64,000 nt of DNA from Flavisolibacter longurius. GTDB taxonomy: Bacteria; Bacteroidota; Bacteroidia; Chitinophagales; Chitinophagaceae. The DNA lies in the NCBI GenBank assembly GCA_014163555.1, contig JACJGO010000002.1, positions 124,001 through 188,000 of the forward strand. Direction: 5' to 3'. Every line of letters starts with the position of its first letter. Positions within the stretch are counted from its first letter, which is position 1. A program made the translations under genes and the position numbers. The notes under the pieces were generated by a model. It had not been told where the DNA came from. It made no database searches and saw nothing but the letters and a program-made list of their open reading frames with translations. Below, piece by piece: positions 60,226-64,000 of this stretch.

Positions 60226-60699
60226 CTAATCGATTTTAAGGTTCATGCGCATTTCTACCAGCAAGGGTTGAAAGCCTACTTTTTCATAGGCTTTTATTGC
60301 AGGCTCGTTTTCGGCAAACACATCCAGCCTAAGTTCGGTTATGCCTCGCCGTTTGACCAGCGATTTTAGTTCATCGATCACCATTGCATTGATGCCTTTG
60401 CCACGATGTTCCGGAGAAACATACATCATGCCCAGGTAGGCATGCTGCTGGTGTTTGTAATAAGGCTTTGAATCTTCGATGCGGGAATAACCACAACCAA
60501 TGATGGTGTTATTTAATTCCGCCACCACCACATCTGTTTGCGGATCAGTGAGCATTTTTTCCAGGTCGTAATACTGTACCGGGTCTTCTTTTAAAGTCGG
60601 ACTGAAAGGCCGCTCTGCCCGGATAATTCCCTGCTCGCATTGCAACAACACATCGCGGTCAGCTATTGTAGCTTTTCTCAGCATTATCGCATCCTTCAT
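60226..60699 (-). CDS. GNAT family N-acetyltransferase
   Basis: A 157-residue acetyltransferase. Motif A is visible as MMYVSPEHRGKGINAMVIDEL (Q/RxxGxG/A), followed by LRLDVFAENEPAIKAYEKVGF. It transfers acetyl from acetyl-CoA to an unknown amine substrate, in the cytoplasm. The start ATG at 60699 is followed by KDAIMLRKATIADRD, where a second Met (60687) is also possible. Confidence 0.9.
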   Translation of the reverse strand: MKDAIMLRKATIADRDVLLQCEQGIIRAERPFSPTLKEDPVQYYDLEKMLTDPQTDVVVAELNNTIIGCGYSRIEDSKPYYKHQQHAYLGMMYVSPEHRGKGINAMVIDELKSLVKRRGITELRLDVFAENEPAIKAYEKVGFQPLLVEMRMNLKID

Positions 60700-60769
60700 A
60701 CAATCATTTTTCTATGTTGTCACGAAAATTTGTTCCAGCCTTGCAAATCTTTACCAGAAGATGAAATGT

Positions 60770-61774
60770 TTATTTTTTGCGCTGCAGTATGCTCCAGTCG
60801 GTTTCTTCCGCAATGATGGTATTGGTCAGTGTACCCAGTCCGTCAATTTCCATTTCCACTACATCGCCGGCCTGAAGCCATTGTTCCGTATAAGCAGGAT
60901 CATTGAGCTTGCCGGTTCCGTTCAGTTCCAGAAAACAACCGGTACCCACCGTACCGCTGCCGATGATATCGCCGGGGTAAAGATCCACCCCGTACGATGC
61001 CCGTTCAATGATCTCAGCAAAGGTCCAGTCCATATCGCCCAGGGACCCTTCGCTCACCTGAAGGCCATTTACCTTGCAGGTCATTTTTAAATTCCAGTTA
61101 CGGCCCGTATGGCCTTCTTTGGCCGGAACGGCAAATTCTTCCAATTCATCCAACGTAACCAGCCAGGGACCGATGGTGGTGGCAAAATCTTTTCCCTTGG
61201 CAGGGCCCAGGTTCAAGAGCATTTCTTCCATTTGCAGGCGACGGGCACTGAAGTCGTTCATGATCATCAGGCCACCGATGTACTCTTCGGCGTCTTCGGC
61301 CCTGATGTTGCGGCCACCCTTGCAAATCACAATCGCCGCTTCCAGTTCAAAATCCAGCTTTTCAAAATGATCGGGCATGCAGGCTACTTCGCCGGGGCCC
61401 TTAACGCTGTGGTGATTGGTAAAATAAAAAATGGGGTACTGGTCAAACTCCGGAATCATATCCACCTTGCGGTTGCGGCGGGCTGCTGCCACATGCTGGC
61501 GAAAGGCATACCCGTCGCGGCAGGATGTAGGAAAGGGTACCGGTGCCAGCAGTTGAACGCTATCGACAGGAATGCCTCTACCGCGGCCGATCCTTTCTTC
61601 TTCAATCATCAGCACACCGTTTTGCACTATGGGAAAAGAGTCTTCCCAATAGGCCAGAAACATGCTCATGGTAGTAGGCAAATCCGGGTGGATGTCTTCC
61701 ATGTTGTACAGCATACCGTTGACCAGCGCAGCCAAATATTCATGATCGTCGTGGAGATAGGAAACCAGTTTCAT
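60770..61774 (-). CDS. Fumarylacetoacetate hydrolase family protein
   Basis: A 334-residue FAH-fold enzyme. The metal-binding region is DFELEAAIVICKGG with its paired acidic residues, followed by IMNDFSARRLQM and GKDFATTIGPW, and near the C-terminus GDIIGSGTVGTG and DVVEMEIDGLGTLTN. It cleaves C-C bonds in beta-diketones such as fumarylacetoacetate in tyrosine or homoprotocatechuate breakdown. No other pathway gene lies nearby, so the substrate is open. Confidence 0.9.
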   Translation of the reverse strand: MKLVSYLHDDHEYLAALVNGMLYNMEDIHPDLPTTMSMFLAYWEDSFPIVQNGVLMIEEERIGRGRGIPVDSVQLLAPVPFPTSCRDGYAFRQHVAAARRNRKVDMIPEFDQYPIFYFTNHHSVKGPGEVACMPDHFEKLDFELEAAIVICKGGRNIRAEDAEEYIGGLMIMNDFSARRLQMEEMLLNLGPAKGKDFATTIGPWLVTLDELEEFAVPAKEGHTGRNWNLKMTCKVNGLQVSEGSLGDMDWTFAEIIERASYGVDLYPGDIIGSGTVGTGCFLELNGTGKLNDPAYTEQWLQAGDVVEMEIDGLGTLTNTIIAEETDWSILQRKK

Positions 61775-61962
61775 GCATCGTTGATTTAAGGGTCAAAAAT
61801 AGGGCAGTGAAAGCGTATAACGGTGGTGAAAAGCGATTCGGCTCCGGCATGGTTAGCAACGGTAATGAACTTTACTTTCAACGGGAGAAACCATTCAAAA
61901 CAGATAACAAATTATCAGAAGGCTGTTGTAAATTAGGATATTCTTCACCGTAAACCTCCTGT

Positions 61963-62889
61963 ATGAACATTTCCCGCAACTACTTAAATATCTGCCTTGC
62001 TTTTCTATTGTTCACCGCTTGTTTTGCCTGCCAGAAACCGGTGCAAACAAGCGAAAAAACCGTTGCGGCTGAAAGCACAACTGCCAATCGAAACAGTGCA
62101 GAGGCAACTGCTGTTACCGTACCCGCCATTTGTGATTATACTTTCAATGAACAAGCGTTGCTTAGCGGTGGGTGGACAAAAACGTTTGAAGATAATTTTG
62201 ATACCGACCTCTCCAAATGGAATATCTGGACCGGTGGTGCATTCAATAATGAACTACAGCTTTACCAGGCCGGTAACCTGCAGGTGGCGAATGGCAACCT
62301 TGTGATTACTGCAAGGAAAGAAACTGCTACAGGTCCCACTACACCTTTCGACAGCAAGCCAAAAACCTTCCAATACACTTCCGGTCGCATTGAGTGCAAG
62401 ACCAATGTTTCGGCCAATACCCAGACACCAAAAGTACGCATGGTGGCCCGCATCAAGCTGCCGGCAGGTTATGGCATGTGGGGCGCCTATTGGAGTTATG
62501 GCGATCCCTGGCCGACACAGGGCGAAATTGACATGATAGAAGCAAGAGGGCATGAGACGACAAAATACCAGACAAACTATTTCTATGGCCGTGCACGAAA
62601 CAAAAACCTGGTACGCAATGGCGAAGGGTTTATCAGCACCAATGCCGACCTGACAGCCTGCTACCATGTATATGAAATGATCTGGGAGCAAAATACATTG
62701 ACGTCTTACCTTGATGGTATGCAGGTAGAACAAAAGTCTGGCGGCTATATACCTAACCTGTTTGGCAAAACCGAACGCATAACGCTTAACCTTGCCGTGG
62801 GCGGCGATTTCTTCTCTAACCTGAACCCGGCGCTGATCGTCCCCGGTACGATGTATGTTGACTATGTAAAAGTGTTTACGTCGAAATAA
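61963..62889 (+). CDS. Glycoside hydrolase family 16 lipoprotein
   Basis: A 308-residue protein with a lipoprotein signal ending in LFTACFAC. The GH16 jelly roll starts near FEDNFDTDLSKWNIWTGG; the catalytic motif GEIDMIEARG carries nucleophile Glu188, Asp190 and acid/base Glu193. Later parts are YHVYEMIWEQNTLTSYLDG and NLAVGGDF. It should cleave beta-1,3 or mixed-linkage glucans, or a related polysaccharide, at the cell surface. No SusC/SusD genes are adjacent. A strong terminator follows. Confidence 0.93.
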   Translation: MNISRNYLNICLAFLLFTACFACQKPVQTSEKTVAAESTTANRNSAEATAVTVPAICDYTFNEQALLSGGWTKTFEDNFDTDLSKWNIWTGGAFNNELQLYQAGNLQVANGNLVITARKETATGPTTPFDSKPKTFQYTSGRIECKTNVSANTQTPKVRMVARIKLPAGYGMWGAYWSYGDPWPTQGEIDMIEARGHETTKYQTNYFYGRARNKNLVRNGEGFISTNADLTACYHVYEMIWEQNTLTSYLDGMQVEQKSGGYIPNLFGKTERITLNLAVGGDFFSNLNPALIVPGTMYVDYVKVFTSK

Positions 62890-62902
62890 GATTGGTATCC
62901 AT

Positions 62903-62935
62903 AAAAAAATCCGGCAGTTCTTGCCGGATTTTTTT
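62903..62935 (+). terminator. Intrinsic terminator
   Basis: AAAAAAATCCGGCA-gttct-TGCCGGATTTTTTT, 14 nt after the GH16 stop. Confidence 0.9.
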
Positions 62936-62968
62936 GGTGATTTTACGTTTAACCTGTAACGTTATCTA

Positions 62969-64000
62969 TTACCTGGAAGCCGGAACCGTATTTTCATGCA
63001 ATACTTTTTGAATGGCAGCTACAATCTTCTCTCCTCTTTCCCTGATCTGCTCATCGGTCCACAAAAGGGAAATAGAAGAAGAAATGCAACGGCTCATCAC
63101 CGCATCGGAAGCCGAAAAATCCTGGCTGGCCAGCTTCAGCAGGCTGTTGCGCTGTGCTTCATGCAGCGGATACAATGCAATGGCTCCTTTCAGGTGATCC
63201 CATTTGCGGATGTAGTGCCAGTTATTATCGAACCAGTAAAAATTACCGCCCAAAATCCCTTGTGCTTTTAGTTCGGCCACTACGCTGCGGGCCAGTTCTT
63301 CCGTAGGCAAAAACCAGCTCAGGAATGTACAGCTATCGCCTTCCGGATCGGGAATGCGGCGGAAAGAAACCTGCGGTACTGTTGACAGTATATCTTTTAA
63401 CGCGTTGTAGTTCTTTTTTTGGATCTGCAGGAATTCATCCACCCTGCGCACCTGGGCCAGGCCTACGGCCGCATGCAGTTCGGAAATACGGAAATTATAT
63501 CCCAGGAAAGGATGCAGGTCGGCACCCCGATCCACACCTTTGTGATCGTGACCGTGATCACTGAAGGCATCACATTTCGTGTATACGTCTTCGTTATTGG
63601 TCATCACCACACCGCCCTCGCCGCAGGTCATGGTTTTTACAAAATCAAACGAAAAGGTACCGGCATCGCCGATGGTACCCAAACTTTTTCCCTTGTAACT
63701 GGCGCCAATACTCTGACAGGCATCTTCCAGCAGGAGGAGATTATGTTCTTTGCAGATGGTCTGCAGGTCGCCCATATCGGCCATGCTTCCACACATGTGC
63801 ACCGGCATCACGCATTTGGTTTGCGGAGTGATAGCCGCCCGAACGGCATCCGGATTCAGGGTCAGTGTATCATCCACATCTACCAGCACCGGTACAGCCC
63901 CCACACTCAACACTGCTTCAAAAGAAGCCACAAAAGTGAAAGAAGGCATGATCACTTCGTCGCCGGCACCAATGCCCAGGGCCGCCATGGCCGTGGTGAG
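62969..64000 (-). CDS. DegT/DnrJ/EryC1 aminotransferase, KdnA-like (5' end outside window)
   Basis: The frame is open to the last base, so only the C-terminal 344 residues are seen. It is a sugar aminotransferase of the DegT family: GAGDEVIMPSFTFVAS, LLLLEDACQSIGASYKG, the PLP lysine in FDFVKTMTCGEGG and YNFRISELHAAVGLAQV. The segment SDHGHDHKGVDRGADLHPFL resembles, from memory, the 8-amino-3,8-dideoxy-manno-octulosonate transaminase KdnA. If so it makes Kdo8N for the lipid A core. Other DegT sugar aminotransferases remain possible. PLP lysine and active-site residues look intact. Confidence 0.85.
   Translation of the reverse strand, partial: LTTAMAALGIGAGDEVIMPSFTFVASFEAVLSVGAVPVLVDVDDTLTLNPDAVRAAITPQTKCVMPVHMCGSMADMGDLQTICKEHNLLLLEDACQSIGASYKGKSLGTIGDAGTFSFDFVKTMTCGEGGVVMTNNEDVYTKCDAFSDHGHDHKGVDRGADLHPFLGYNFRISELHAAVGLAQVRRVDEFLQIQKKNYNALKDILSTVPQVSFRRIPDPEGDSCTFLSWFLPTEELARSVVAELKAQGILGGNFYWFDNNWHYIRKWDHLKGAIALYPLHEAQRNSLLKLASQDFSASDAVMSRCISSSISLLWTDEQIRERGEKIVAAIQKVLHENTVPASR

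Overview
The window looks like a chromosomal segment from a Bacteroidota bacterium, most likely of the Chitinophagaceae or a near relative. The signs are family-level: a GLPGLI-family protein, a DUF2807 (GIN domain) secreted protein, a two-component regulator with a periplasmic propeller, a GH3-like protein, a PorT-type barrel and many lipoproteins. Start codons lack obvious Shine-Dalgarno sequences, and several genes have Bacteroidota-type -7 boxes (TAnnTTTG or TTACTTTG) only 12-35 nt before the start. Most of the window has balanced base composition with dense genes and short intergenic repeats.

Layout. 1-6.5 kb: a cut EcsC-family gene, an alpha/beta hydrolase, a decayed second EcsC copy, an orphan gene, a bestrophin-like channel and a three-gene operon ending in a HEPN protein. 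6.5-15.6 kb: a strikingly AT-rich defence island. It has an XRE regulator with a candidate operator, a C5-cytosine methyltransferase, a SANT-like small protein, a GHKL (paraMORC-type) ATPase and an Mrr-nuclease/SF2-helicase fusion. A convergent, fully overlapping operon encodes a DNA glycosylase resembling Mig (T:G mismatch), a nucleotidyltransferase-fold protein and a DUF262 protein. 15.7-17.7 kb: a tripartite HipBST-like toxin-antitoxin cassette bounded by two decayed tRNA-Phe-like sequences; the intact tRNA-Phe lies at 19.5 kb. 

18-33 kb: DUF3024 protein, RecQ, KdsD, GDP-mannose pyrophosphorylase, a 3'-5' exonuclease, a five-gene coupled operon (DUF433/DUF5615 toxin-antitoxin, RidA-like, MmcQ, aminotransferase), a family 39 glycosyltransferase, NagA, DUF72 and a very acidic protein. 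33-50 kb: CYTH and OmpA proteins, an AsmA-like protein with an OmpR-type two-component system, GLPGLI, a palindrome cluster, a GT2/sugar-transferase-like fusion, GH3, LysE, MtgA, and a propeller kinase with its LuxR-type regulator. 50-64 kb: yidD-rnpA-rpmH, an L,D-transpeptidase, DUF4197, an operon with a radical SAM protein, a large lipoprotein and a barrel gene broken by one amber codon, flavin reductase, DUF2807, GNAT, FAH hydrolase, GH16 and a cut DegT-type aminotransferase resembling KdnA.

How parts work together. In the island the methyltransferase should mark self DNA, the GHKL ATPase and helicase-nuclease should act on foreign DNA, and the glycosylase would repair the T:G mismatches that methylcytosine deamination creates. 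KdsD, ManC, the glycosyltransferases and the KdnA-like enzyme point to surface polysaccharide and lipid A-core synthesis. No gene function here was tested by search; all names rest on motif recognition.
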